This document shows positions 17,410-24,879 of a DNA stretch of 64,000 nt, piece after piece. Source of the DNA: Marinomonas atlantica (lineage in GTDB: Bacteria > Pseudomonadota > Gammaproteobacteria > Pseudomonadales > Marinomonadaceae); contig NZ_LTAW01000004.1 of the NCBI RefSeq assembly GCF_001639725.1, positions 248,001-312,000 of the forward strand, given 5' to 3'. Position numbers and translations under genes: made by a program. The notes under the pieces were generated by a model that worked only from the letters and a program-made list of their open reading frames with translations, did no database searches and was not told the origin of the DNA. The first letter of the stretch is position 1. Each line of letters begins with the position of its first letter.

Positions 17410-18093
17410 ATGCGAAAATCCGATCGTTTATTCCAGCTTACTAATATCCTCAGAAAGCATCAGCCGGTAACGGCTAAAATCTTGGCGGAAAAGCTCGGTG
17501 TCAGTGAACGTACGATTTATCGTTATATGGACGACTTATCTGTATCCGGTGTGCCTGTCTATGGTGAAGCTGGGGTAGGTTATTCTTTGTCCGAAGGGTA
17601 TGAGCTGCCGCCTTTAACATTGACGGCACAGGAACTCGAAGCGCTGATATCGGGGGTAAACTTTGTCGCAGCGTTAACAACGGACAGTTTTTCGCAAAGC
17701 GCACAGTCTTTGTTGGCGAAGATCGAAGCGGCCCTGCCAGAACACATCTTGCAAACCGATGACAAACGTATAGTGCGCACGCCAGTGTTGGCCGCAAGAG
17801 AAGAGAATCGATCGATCTGGGGTCGATTGCATACAACGATTCAAAGCCAAGGTCAGATAACACTCCAGTATCAAAGTGCCGATGAAAGCGTGACGCAGCG
17901 TGCTATTTACCCCTTGGGGTTGTTTTATTGGGGCGGCAAATGGACGTTGGGTGCATGGTGTTTCAAGCGCCATGCCTACCGTGATTTTCGTATTGACCGT
18001 ATTCAAGCGCTATTGCCAGCCGAACAACACCCCATCCCCAGTAACGTATCGTTATCTCATTATATTAATCTTCGACAAGGCGAATCCTACTGA
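17410..18093 (+). CDS. YafY-type HTH/WYL-domain transcriptional regulator
   Basis: A DeoR-like N-terminal winged helix (RKSDRLFQLTNILRKHQPVT, AEKLGVSERTIYRYMDDL, residues ~2-50) followed by a WYL domain with GRLHTTIQSQGQITLQYQ near 140 and the WCFKRHAYRDFRIDRI block near 190, matching the YafY/YobV group. A GTG two codons upstream is an alternative start. Regulators of this group commonly control an adjacent small metabolic gene; the next gene, at 18154, follows a 24-bp palindrome that may be its operator. Confidence 0.9.
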   Translation: MRKSDRLFQLTNILRKHQPVTAKILAEKLGVSERTIYRYMDDLSVSGVPVYGEAGVGYSLSEGYELPPLTLTAQELEALISGVNFVAALTTDSFSQSAQSLLAKIEAALPEHILQTDDKRIVRTPVLAAREENRSIWGRLHTTIQSQGQITLQYQSADESVTQRAIYPLGLFYWGGKWTLGAWCFKRHAYRDFRIDRIQALLPAEQHPIPSNVSLSHYINLRQGESY

Positions 18094-18110
18094 CACAATG
18101 TTGTCAGTAG
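18087..18110. promoter_or_regulatory. 24-bp inverted repeat, probable operator
   Basis: Nine-base arms CTACTGACA and TGTCAGTAG flank a 6-bp centre, exactly between the WYL regulator stop and the strong ribosome site of the next gene. The symmetry suits a dimeric regulator. It overlaps the last codons of the regulator gene. It lacks a T-tract, so it is unlikely to be a terminator. Confidence 0.55.
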
Positions 18111-18153
18111 GGGCATTCTATAGTGAACCTTCTAACAAACGAGGAGGTTCCCC

Positions 18154-18474
18154 ATGATCGATACAAACAACTTAAGTACAATGGGCGGTGTTGAGATCGC
18201 ATTCTTTAAGCTAAAAGAGGGCTGTCTTGAGCAGGACTTGGTTGCGCTTTCAAAACGCGTTGAAGTCGAGTTTTTAAGTCAGCAATCAGAGCTGGTGGCG
18301 CATTTTTTGTTAAAGCGAGCCGATGGTGTATACGCCGACGTAGCCATGGCAAGCACGCAAGAAAAAGTTGAAGAGTACTGCCAGCAATGGCTGTCTAATG
18401 CGGTGGCGCTGGAGTATTTGGAGCTGCTTGACTCCGAAAGCGTGGATATGACCTTTTGGACACGGATCAACTAA
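18154..18474 (+). CDS. small dimeric alpha/beta-barrel-like protein
   Basis: A 106-residue cytosolic protein preceded by a strong AGGAGG. The opening VEIAFFKLKEG and a closing VDMTFWTRIN bracket helical segments in a pattern like ferredoxin-like antibiotic-monooxygenase (ABM-type) folds, though no catalytic motif stands out. Such small proteins are frequent partners of YafY/WYL regulators. The family assignment is tentative; the gene itself is well supported by its ribosome site and codon use. Confidence 0.72.
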   Translation: MIDTNNLSTMGGVEIAFFKLKEGCLEQDLVALSKRVEVEFLSQQSELVAHFLLKRADGVYADVAMASTQEKVEEYCQQWLSNAVALEYLELLDSESVDMTFWTRIN

Positions 18475-18663
18475 GCTCGCCAGGACAATCTTGATGAGCA
18501 CTGTAAACGTTCTAGAAGCCTCACCTGACGGAGTGGTATGTCTTGCCCAGTCTGTCATGGCTTAATAAGCGAGCTGTAGTAGATACGGCCTTCTAGTTTA
18601 AGGAGACTGAGAACAAATCCATATCGAATATTTAGATTGGACGAGAGCTATCCGCTTGCAGTG

Positions 18664-19746
18664 TTAATTAGATTTATTCTCAAACCGTGGCTGCTCTTGT
18701 TCTGTGTTAATCGCGCGAATAGGGTAGGGAATGACGATGCCTTCTTGTTTAAAACGCTTATGCAGTCTTTTGATGTAGGCGGCGCGTAAAAAGAACTGAT
18801 GAAAGAATTCTTGTCCTTTAAGAATGACGGTGAAATTGATACTGGAATTATCAAAGGTATGAAAAAACACCACTGCGTCATGGGTCGGCACTCCAAACTC
18901 ATGCTCTTGCATTAAGCGTTTTGCTTCTTCAAGTACGACCGTTTCTACATGGTCTAAATCTGAGTCGTAATGTACGCCGACTTCCACTGGTACAGACATT
19001 ATTTTTGAAGGATAGAAGTAGTTAATTATCTTTGACTCGGACAGTACGCTGTTAGGCATAATGACCGTGTTATTAGGTAACGTCTTGATCCAAGTAGAGC
19101 GCCACCCGATCTTTTCGACAAAGCCCTGCTCGCCGGAGTCCAGCTCAACAAAATCCCCGACTCGAATCGGCCGATCCACCAATAACTGCACACCAGAGAA
19201 GAAGTTCTCCAAGGTGGGTTGCAGCGCCAGCGCCACGGCTAACGACCCAATACCAAGAGAAGCCACCAAGGGTGTAATCGAAATCCCCAGCGTCCCCAAC
19301 AACACCAAAATGCCAATACCAAACACAAATGATCGACTAATGCCTTTAACAATCGGGCGGCTGCTATAAAGCACCGATGACTTATGACTGTAGTGGTTGA
19401 TCATGCCGCTGATCATACGATCAAAGAAAAACACCGCGGCGATCACCAATAAAATCGGCATCACATAGAGTGTGCTACCTTCAATCATCTTACTAAATTC
19501 AGAGTCTTTTGCAGGCATCCGTTCTAATACAAACAAACCGATACAAAAGATCAGCATGTACAAAGGGATCTTCAGTGCATTGAGCAATAGGGAATCATAG
19601 AAATAGGGGCTTGTACTTGCTAAGCGATTCAATCGAGTCAGCACCAACCGCTTAATCAACAGCAGCGCACCGATAACGACCAAAACAATCACTACAGGCA
19701 TCACCCAACTGGGCAACAACTCGGTAAACGCACGGATATCATTCAT
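18664..19746 (-). CDS. small-conductance mechanosensitive channel (MscS family)
   Basis: A 360-residue inner-membrane channel with about five hydrophobic segments. The pore helix region has the Gly/Ala pattern LVASLGIGSLAVALALQPTL (about 167-186), followed by the beta domain marker FFSGVQLLVDRPIRVGDFV and the upper beta domain LPNNTVIMPNSVLSESKIIN. The C-terminus has a long helical tail. It protects the cell from hypo-osmotic shock. The layout resembles the YbdG/YnaI side of the family more than the three-helix MscS, but this is tentative. Confidence 0.92.
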   Translation of the reverse strand: MNDIRAFTELLPSWVMPVVIVLVVIGALLLIKRLVLTRLNRLASTSPYFYDSLLLNALKIPLYMLIFCIGLFVLERMPAKDSEFSKMIEGSTLYVMPILLVIAAVFFFDRMISGMINHYSHKSSVLYSSRPIVKGISRSFVFGIGILVLLGTLGISITPLVASLGIGSLAVALALQPTLENFFSGVQLLVDRPIRVGDFVELDSGEQGFVEKIGWRSTWIKTLPNNTVIMPNSVLSESKIINYFYPSKIMSVPVEVGVHYDSDLDHVETVVLEEAKRLMQEHEFGVPTHDAVVFFHTFDNSSINFTVILKGQEFFHQFFLRAAYIKRLHKRFKQEGIVIPYPIRAINTEQEQPRFENKSN

Positions 19747-19911
19747 ATAAGCGCCCTAGTTAGTAAGTCTTTGGAGCGCTGCAAAATCCATACCCTTGAG
19801 ACAAGCTGAGTCGTTTGCTGAATAATTATGAACCAGACAGAAGCGGGTGTTTTCTTCGCCTGAGCAAAGGTAGTATCAATCTCATATCAACGTAACAATG
19901 GAGAGGTTTTG

Positions 19912-20136
19912 ATGACAGAGGCCTATCAAACCAATACGAAAGTGGCATGGGACTGGGGCAACGGCACGGGCGAAGGCTATGTGCGCAACGTGTTTCGCGA
20001 AAAAACCACCCAAACCATCAAAGGGACCGAAATCACCCGCAACGGTAGCGATGACGATCCGGCGTATTTGATCGAGCAATCAGACGGTGACAAGGTGCTC
20101 AAATTGCACTCCGAAGTTCGCCAGCCTTCTGAATGA
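19912..20136 (+). CDS. DUF2945/HVA1-type small protein
   Basis: A 74-residue soluble protein. The segment WDWGNGTGEGYVRNVFREKT followed by GSDDDPAYLIEQSDGDKVLKLHSEV is the pattern of DUF2945, also called the hypervirulence-associated HVA1/TUDOR-like domain, whose function is unknown. The ATG at 19912 has GGAGAGG upstream; a TTG one codon earlier is less likely. A second small gene follows after 13 bp, giving a two-gene operon that is locally GC-richer than its neighbours. Confidence 0.82.
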   Translation: MTEAYQTNTKVAWDWGNGTGEGYVRNVFREKTTQTIKGTEITRNGSDDDPAYLIEQSDGDKVLKLHSEVRQPSE

Positions 20137-20149
20137 TGGCGAGGGCGCT

Positions 20150-20464
20150 ATGAATTATCCCATCACCCCAGACGGTCGTTACATGGTGGTCAAAGGGCGA
20201 CTGTGGCGCGTCTCCAACCCGAACCTTTCTGACAGTGCGCGTGAGGCCTACGTCAAACAGCTGATGGATGCCCGCCGCGACGTCAAAGCCGCCAAAGCTA
20301 CCGAAGATGATGTGCGCATGAGTGCCGCGCGGCAGGCGGTGAATGAGGCAAAGGTAGCCTTAGGCGAGCGCGGCCCAGTGTGGTGGCAAGATGGGGCCAA
20401 AGACTACAATCGCTATCTCGTGAAAAACACCCCGTACCATGAATGGTTCCAACAGCTCGAATAA
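20150..20464 (+). CDS. small conserved protein downstream of DUF2945
   Basis: A 104-residue basic protein with a Trp-rich edge: residues 1-25 read MNYPITPDGRYMVVKGRLWR, then NPNLSDSAREAYVKQLMDAR; the end is GPVWWQDGAKDYNRYL. I do not recognise an assigned function. The ATG at 20150 has GAGGGCG upstream; the frame is open further upstream but overlaps the preceding gene. It lies 13 bp after the DUF2945 gene, so a joint operon is likely. Confidence 0.78.
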   Translation: MNYPITPDGRYMVVKGRLWRVSNPNLSDSAREAYVKQLMDARRDVKAAKATEDDVRMSAARQAVNEAKVALGERGPVWWQDGAKDYNRYLVKNTPYHEWFQQLE

Positions 20465-20475
20465 GCGGTTTGTGA

Positions 20476-20512
20476 TACGAGTAGAGGATGCTCGCGATCA
20501 AAGCGTAGCTTT
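20476..20512. repeat. structured intergenic repeat, copy 1 (divergent)
   Basis: A degenerate copy of the unit found at 20533-20574 and 22461-22502. It keeps TACGAG, CTCGCGATCAAAGC and AGCTTT and can form the same two small hairpins. Confidence 0.55.
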
Positions 20513-20532
20513 GAATCACTCAATCATGCGCC

Positions 20533-20574
20533 CTTGTACGAGCGGGTTGGACCCGCGATCAAAGCATCAGCTTT
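20533..20574. repeat. structured intergenic repeat, copy 2
   Basis: A 42-bp unit starting CTTGTACGAGCGGGTTGG and ending AAAGCATCAGCTTT. It holds two stem-loops (GCGGGTTGGACCCGC and AAAGC-atca-GCTTT) and lies between the small-gene operon and the 3' end of the 595-aa gene. It is the same orientation and length as copy 3 on the other side of that gene. Confidence 0.65.
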
Positions 20575-20582
20575 ATCGGTTG

Positions 20583-22370
20583 CTACACAACGTCGTCCAT
20601 GGCTGAAGTGATCTCATCTTTGAAATCACGCTTTGTTTCAAACGCCATTTGTTGTATGAGGTTAGATAAGAACGCAAACTGTGTGTTTTCGGTGGCCTTG
20701 TCGCGTATGACATTCGTGTCCAGAGCTTGTTTGACACGACTCAAGGTTTCATCGCGAATGCCAGAGTGCATGTCCGAAAGGTGGTCACTAAACTCATTTA
20801 ACGACACTTTTTCGCTGGCCGTGCTGTCGCCGCGCATGCTTTCAAAGGCCACTAAGGTACTGACGAGATTGCCCACGTCTTGTTTATACACATCAAGGGT
20901 TTTGGCGCTATAAAGATTGCCTGACTCATGGCCTTTTACAGAATGGCCATTCTTCATGTTTGCGTTGTCAGAAAGAGCGCCAAGCAATAGACGAGATTGC
21001 TTAACCGCGGTCTCTAAACCTTGGAACACAGCCGCGCCTTCTAAGGCCACCACTGTGAGACCTTCATCAATATCAGGGCGCTCGATCAAAGTGACATCGT
21101 GATAGCGCGTGCTATTGACCAAGGAAAGGGTTTTTGGGTTGCTGCGTAGCTCGCTGACCACTTCGATGGCTTCGTCTAAGTTCTTTTTGTCAAAGCTCTC
21201 AGTGACTTTGCTTTGCAACATGTCCTCTAGCCCGAGGGTGGTGATGTCGATGTAAGCACGCTTTTCAGGGTTGGAAAGGCTCGTTAGCTCGGTGCCCATC
21301 GTGTTTAATTGCTCATCAGAAAAGTTATAGGTTTCCAGCATATCGATCATGCTAGACACAGAATCTAAGGCAAAATCGCGCCCCTGACTTTGTTCATTAT
21401 CTTTTAACAGCGCTTCATCACCGTGCCATGCAACCCCTAGCTGCTTGTCGACATCAGAGGCGAAGTTAGAGACCTTAACCTTATCAGCCATGCTCCCTAG
21501 AGCGCTGAGTAACGAGTCGGGCAGGTTTTGACCATCAGGCCCCGCCAGCTGCGATAATCTATCCCCAAGCGAGGGGTCTAAGCCATAGACACTCAGTAAG
21601 CCCGCTTCAGCATCGGGAGGCAGTTGGCCGAGTTGCTCTGTAAGCGCAGCAGGGTCGTCGGTTGCGAGAACTGCCGTAATGTAATTATGCAGAGGATTAG
21701 CAGAGATTTCCCTAGGGTAGGGGGTAAACTTAATGTCGTTCGGTGTCTGACTATAGACATTCTTTCTAAAGTTCGCGACGGCCTCGGTATCCACTTTCGA
21801 AGCATACTCTGCGGACCGACTCAAAATAGCCGCTCGGTCTTCTAGAGAGCTATTCTCCAAGACGTCCATAAACTCTGCGACCTTACCTTGATAAGATCGA
21901 TCCGCTTCGTTAGGAATCGTGTAGTTGGCAGACGCGGGTAACCTCATCGCTGATACCGTCATCGCCAGCTCCCCAAGCTCCTCGTCACTTAACGACTCGC
22001 TCAGATCGAGAAAATCAGGATCGGTCAGCAAGCCAGCCTGCAGAAAATCACGCATACTGTCTTGATAGAAAAAGTGGTCATCGTTGGCATCGTGAATGGG
22101 GCCATCTAAGCGTTCGGCGAGGGCTTTGGCTTGCTCTAAAAGCTCAGGCGTTTTTTGGTAAAGGTGATAAGGGTCACCCTTGGGGCGGATCAAAGAAAAG
22201 CTATCGACCGCTTCAATTTCTGGGGCTGGTTGCGCCAACTGCGCAGCTCGAACCTCTGACAAAGCGTCCTGCATGTCTTGAGCACTGGCTTTACTTACAC
22301 GCGATTCACTGGTGCGTGACGTCGCGGAAATATGCGTCGTCTGTAAGCTCGTCAACGAAATATGTGCCAT
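20583..22370 (-). CDS. 595-aa protein of unknown family
   Basis: A large acidic, Ser/Ala/Leu-rich, mainly helical protein with no signal peptide, membrane segment or recognisable catalytic motif. The N-terminus (MAHISLTSLQTTHISATSR) is low in complexity; residues ~300-420 (ALLKDNEQSQGRDFALDSV, NPEKRAYIDITTLGLEDML) and ~490-560 (YSAKTLDVYKQDVGNLVSTL, DMHSGIRDETLSRVKQ) are the parts kept in three relics at 3642-3921, 8690-8775 and 11349-11860. The family has therefore been copied and lost repeatedly in this region. It is flanked by a 42-bp structured repeat on both sides. I cannot assign a function; structural or effector-like roles are speculation. Confidence 0.8.
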   Translation of the reverse strand: MAHISLTSLQTTHISATSRTSESRVSKASAQDMQDALSEVRAAQLAQPAPEIEAVDSFSLIRPKGDPYHLYQKTPELLEQAKALAERLDGPIHDANDDHFFYQDSMRDFLQAGLLTDPDFLDLSESLSDEELGELAMTVSAMRLPASANYTIPNEADRSYQGKVAEFMDVLENSSLEDRAAILSRSAEYASKVDTEAVANFRKNVYSQTPNDIKFTPYPREISANPLHNYITAVLATDDPAALTEQLGQLPPDAEAGLLSVYGLDPSLGDRLSQLAGPDGQNLPDSLLSALGSMADKVKVSNFASDVDKQLGVAWHGDEALLKDNEQSQGRDFALDSVSSMIDMLETYNFSDEQLNTMGTELTSLSNPEKRAYIDITTLGLEDMLQSKVTESFDKKNLDEAIEVVSELRSNPKTLSLVNSTRYHDVTLIERPDIDEGLTVVALEGAAVFQGLETAVKQSRLLLGALSDNANMKNGHSVKGHESGNLYSAKTLDVYKQDVGNLVSTLVAFESMRGDSTASEKVSLNEFSDHLSDMHSGIRDETLSRVKQALDTNVIRDKATENTQFAFLSNLIQQMAFETKRDFKDEITSAMDDVV

Positions 22371-22460
22371 GATCCATTCCCTGTGAAGTACCTAGATCTC
22401 CTTCGTATCGGCACAACCGCGCTAAACTTAAAAGCGATCGCAAAGATCAACTACAAACAC

Positions 22461-22502
22461 CTTGTACGAGCGGATTGCACCCGCGACCAAAGCATCCGCT
22501 TT
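22461..22502. repeat. structured intergenic repeat, copy 3
   Basis: A 42-bp unit, CTTGTACGAGCGGATTGC onwards, matching copy 2 at 20533-20574 except at four positions and in the same orientation. It lies upstream of the 595-aa gene, so copies 2 and 3 form direct repeats around that gene about 1.9 kb apart. Confidence 0.65.
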
Positions 22503-22625
22503 TAATCAAAAAAACTAGCTTTTGGTCTCATAACACCGACTTTTTATTGGGAAAACTCTCAAAATTGGGTATCGTCAATAAACAGTCAAGGACGACAAAG
22601 CCTACCATCTGCACCTCCCTGACTC

Positions 22626-22655
22626 GCACGGTTATTTGGCGAAACGCGCATGCGC
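22626..22655. repeat. 30-bp direct repeat, copy 1
   Basis: A 30-bp unit beginning GCACGGTTATTTGGCG and ending CGCGCATGCGC, identical to 22757-22786 131 bp further on. It lies in the gene-free stretch between the 595-aa gene and the first integron cassette and may be a decayed attC. Confidence 0.6.
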
Positions 22656-22744
22656 GTTTTTTAAAAAATGGGTAGCCTTAATTAAATGCATAACCTTTTA
22701 AAAATCATAGGGTTAATGTACTTTACGTTAAATGTAATATACAG

Positions 22745-22804
22745 AATAGTGCGCACGCACGGTTATTTGGCGAAACGCGCATGCGCACTATTAAGCTGTT
22801 AGCT
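22745..22804 (+). other. attC-like hairpin and recombination point at the left edge of the cassette array
   Basis: AATAGTGCGCA at 22745 pairs with TGCGCACTATT ending at 22792 (14 of 16 stem bases match), and GTTAGCT follows at 22798-22804, close to the GTTRRRY crossover sequence found at the end of every attC in this array. The hairpin contains the second copy of the 30-bp repeat (22757-22786). No proper left RYYYAAC box is seen, so this is either a degenerate attC or the remnant of an attI site. Confidence 0.5.
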
Positions 22805-22819
22805 GCCAAGAGGATTCAA

Positions 22820-23293
22820 GTGCATCTCAAAGAAATGGAAGTTAAAGAGCTGTTGCAACTGCAAGCTTCAATAACCAATGAGCTCAAAGAACGACGTGTA
22901 GTGAGAACCCAGAATAATCCATTGGGTGATTACACAGAATGGCTTGTGGCAAATGCACTAGATTTAGAACTTGAGGCTAACTCCAAGGCCGGATACGACG
23001 GCGTAAGTAAGGCTGGTGTCCGAATACAAATTAAAGGGCGTAGAGTTACTTCCAAAAACAATTCCAGGCAACTTAGTGCCATCCGAAAGTACGATGAAAA
23101 AGACTTCGATGAATTGGCGGCGGTAATATATAACGAAAACTTTGATGTAATTGAGGCTTTGCTCATACCCCATGAGGTGGTTGGTGAATATGCTTCGTAT
23201 CGAGAGCATGTAAATGCTCATATTTTAATACTCAAGGGGCCAATACTTTCTGACCCCAGAGTTAAGTGTATTAAACATGCAGTGTGCAGCTAA
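22820..23293 (+). CDS. cassette 1 gene: probable PD-(D/E)XK-fold protein
   Basis: A 157-residue protein. After a helical N-terminus (EVKELLQLQASITNELKERR), the order Glu in GDYTEWLVANAL, Asp in SKAGYDGVSK and Gln-x-Lys in VRIQIKGRRV matches the E...D...QxK active-site layout of restriction-endonuclease-like nucleases and transposon/defence proteins. Similar short proteins occur in other integron cassettes. The chosen start is the GTG at 22820, 5 bp after AAGAGGA; the ATG at 22781 lies inside the attC-like hairpin and is unlikely. The stop codon overlaps the attC. Confidence 0.75.
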   Translation: MHLKEMEVKELLQLQASITNELKERRVVRTQNNPLGDYTEWLVANALDLELEANSKAGYDGVSKAGVRIQIKGRRVTSKNNSRQLSAIRKYDEKDFDELAAVIYNENFDVIEALLIPHEVVGEYASYREHVNAHILILKGPILSDPRVKCIKHAVCS

Positions 23294-23359
23294 CAAGGCC
23301 AGTCAGAGGGACAGTCAAACCGCTGCGCGCTTTGCCTGCCCCTGCTGGCGGCGTTAGCC
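23289..23359 (+). repeat. attC site of cassette 1
   Basis: Begins GCTAACAAGGCC at the stop codon of cassette 1, ends GGCGTTAGCC. The ends are complementary (GCTAAC/GTTAGC), and inner arms CAGTC-GAGG and CTGGC can pair; about 70 bp. The crossover point is the GTT at 23353. Confidence 0.82.
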
Positions 23360-23376
23360 TTATATAAGGAACATAG

Positions 23377-24156
23377 ATGGAATACATACAAGAAGGTAAC
23401 GGAGAGTATCTCATTTTAGTACATGGCGCACTTACTGATGGCTCTATGTGGCATGAGCATATAGAACACTTGAAATCTGATTTCGATGTTGTCTCTGTAA
23501 CTTTGCGCAACTTTAATGAATCTGACTTAGAAGGGTTTGGTTTAAATACTCACGCTGATGATTTGTCTGCTTTGATTCAAGAGCTTACAAAAATTAAGCC
23601 CGTCAACATTGTTGGCTGGTCTTATGGTGCGGATGTAATATTGAATGCACTTGCAAAGAATGATCTACCCATATCTAAGGCTGTCGTATACGAACCGGGT
23701 TTTCCGGGCTGTCTACAAGAACAAGACATGAGTACCTGGCAATCCGACGCTAACAACATGTTCGGCCCAGTCTTTGAGCATTTTTCAGTCGGTAACCTCA
23801 ATCTGGCTGTCGAATCACTTATAGATGGCTCTGGTAATAAAAAAGGTTATTTCAAATATCAAAAAAAAGAGGTGCAAGAACTACAGCTTGCTAAAAAACA
23901 CACTTTGAAAAATCAGCTGAATCAGCAAGAAGAACCTGCTATTAGCCAAACTTCAATTTCTAAAATACAGCACAAGGTTGTCTTGAGTTATGGTCAAAAT
24001 ACCAGAGATATATTCAAGCTAGTAACTGTTGCGACAGCCAAACTAATAAAAAGCTCTGAGCTAAAAATCATACCTAATGAAAATCATATGCTGCCTCAAG
24101 AGAAAGCTGAACAATTTTCAAATTTTATTCATAACGAGCTTTCACAAGAAGGCTAA
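23377..24156 (+). CDS. cassette 2 gene: alpha/beta hydrolase
   Basis: A 259-residue alpha/beta-hydrolase: oxyanion-side LILVHGALTDGSMW (about 11-24), nucleophile elbow NIVGWSYGADVI with the catalytic Ser (about 80-91), and a late His in IPNENHMLPQEKAEQF (about 230-245). The acidic residue is probably in the VVLSYGQNTRD segment. The substrate is unknown; these are common cassette cargo. AAGGAA sits 7 bp before the ATG, which is 24 bp from the crossover of the previous attC. The stop overlaps the next attC. Confidence 0.88.
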   Translation: MEYIQEGNGEYLILVHGALTDGSMWHEHIEHLKSDFDVVSVTLRNFNESDLEGFGLNTHADDLSALIQELTKIKPVNIVGWSYGADVILNALAKNDLPISKAVVYEPGFPGCLQEQDMSTWQSDANNMFGPVFEHFSVGNLNLAVESLIDGSGNKKGYFKYQKKEVQELQLAKKHTLKNQLNQQEEPAISQTSISKIQHKVVLSYGQNTRDIFKLVTVATAKLIKSSELKIIPNENHMLPQEKAEQFSNFIHNELSQEG

Positions 24157-24207
24157 CAAGCAAAAGCAGGTGGACGCATAAATGCGCCACTGTTTAGAGC
24201 GTTAGCC
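24151..24207 (+). repeat. attC site of cassette 2
   Basis: GGCTAACAAGCAAAAGCAGG to GCGTTAGCC; the outer boxes are exact complements (GGCTAAC/GTTAGCC). The inner part holds TGGACGCATAAATGCGCCA, a near-perfect stem. At 57 bp it is among the shortest attC sites, like those of mobile integrons. Confidence 0.85.
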
Positions 24208-24226
24208 GTACTAAAGATTTGAGTAT

Positions 24227-24844
24227 ATGAATAAATATCTAGAAGCTACTGAGTATATAGATTGGGAAAATCCAGCTATATTGACACAAGCAAAAATCCT
24301 AGCTGAAGGCTCCACTTCATCAGAGGAGACTACCCGAAAGTGCTTTGAGTTTGTCCGAGATGAAATTAAACATAGCTGGGATTACAAGCTAAATCCCGTT
24401 ACATACAAAGCGTCAGATGTACTCAATCATGGAACGGGATATTGCTATGCAAAAAGTCACTTGCTAGCAGCACTTCTACGGGCAAACAATATTCCCGCAG
24501 GGTTGTGCTATCAACGCTTAACCATTACTGATGTTCCCCCATTTTGCCTGCATGGTCTAAATGCTGTTTATCTCAAGCAGTTTGGTTGGTATCGCTTAGA
24601 TGCTAGGGGCAACAAACAAGGAGTTTCAGCGGAGTTCTGTCCTCCAATTGAAAAGTTGGCGTTTCCTATAGCTACGCAAGGCGAAGCAGATTTACTGGAA
24701 ATATGGGAAGAACCATTACCCATAGTGATTCAAGTGCTAAAACAATATAAAACGGTTCAAGACGTTGCTAATAATTTGCCAGATATCAAGCTGGTCGCTG
24801 CTAACAAGTCAATCCAGCCGACCGCTAACGCGTCGGCTGATTGA
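24227..24844 (+). CDS. cassette 3 gene: transglutaminase-like protein
   Basis: A 205-residue papain/transglutaminase-fold protein. The catalytic triad is visible: Cys in HGTGYCYAKSHLLAALLR (about 82), His in FCLHGLNAVYL (about 113) and Asp in WYRLDARGNK (about 128). Members of this family act as cysteine proteases, amidases or protein cross-linkers; the substrate is unknown. The last ~15 codons (KSIQPTANASAD) are part of the attC, so the C-terminal tail is dictated by the recombination site. Confidence 0.88.
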   Translation: MNKYLEATEYIDWENPAILTQAKILAEGSTSSEETTRKCFEFVRDEIKHSWDYKLNPVTYKASDVLNHGTGYCYAKSHLLAALLRANNIPAGLCYQRLTITDVPPFCLHGLNAVYLKQFGWYRLDARGNKQGVSAEFCPPIEKLAFPIATQGEADLLEIWEEPLPIVIQVLKQYKTVQDVANNLPDIKLVAANKSIQPTANASAD

Positions 24845-24854
24845 AGCGTTAAGT
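24799..24854 (+). repeat. attC site of cassette 3
   Basis: GCTAACAAGTCAATCCAGCC to GCGTTAAGT. The inner arms TCAATC-c-AGCCGAC and GTCGGCT-GATTGA pair almost perfectly with one unpaired base on one arm, the extrahelical-base signature that lets an integrase choose the bottom strand. The site overlaps the 3' end of the cassette gene. Confidence 0.87.
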
Positions 24855-24879
24855 GTCACCACGAATATAGGAAATCACC

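Noticed and set aside
17501-18006. Long minus-strand frames across the WYL regulator gene (120 and 110 codons)
   Set aside because: They lie opposite a clearly conserved protein and show no family pattern of their own.
22781-22819. ATG at 22781 as the start of the first cassette gene
   Set aside because: It lies inside the attC-like hairpin and upstream of the recombination point; the GTG at 22820 has a proper AAGAGGA site.
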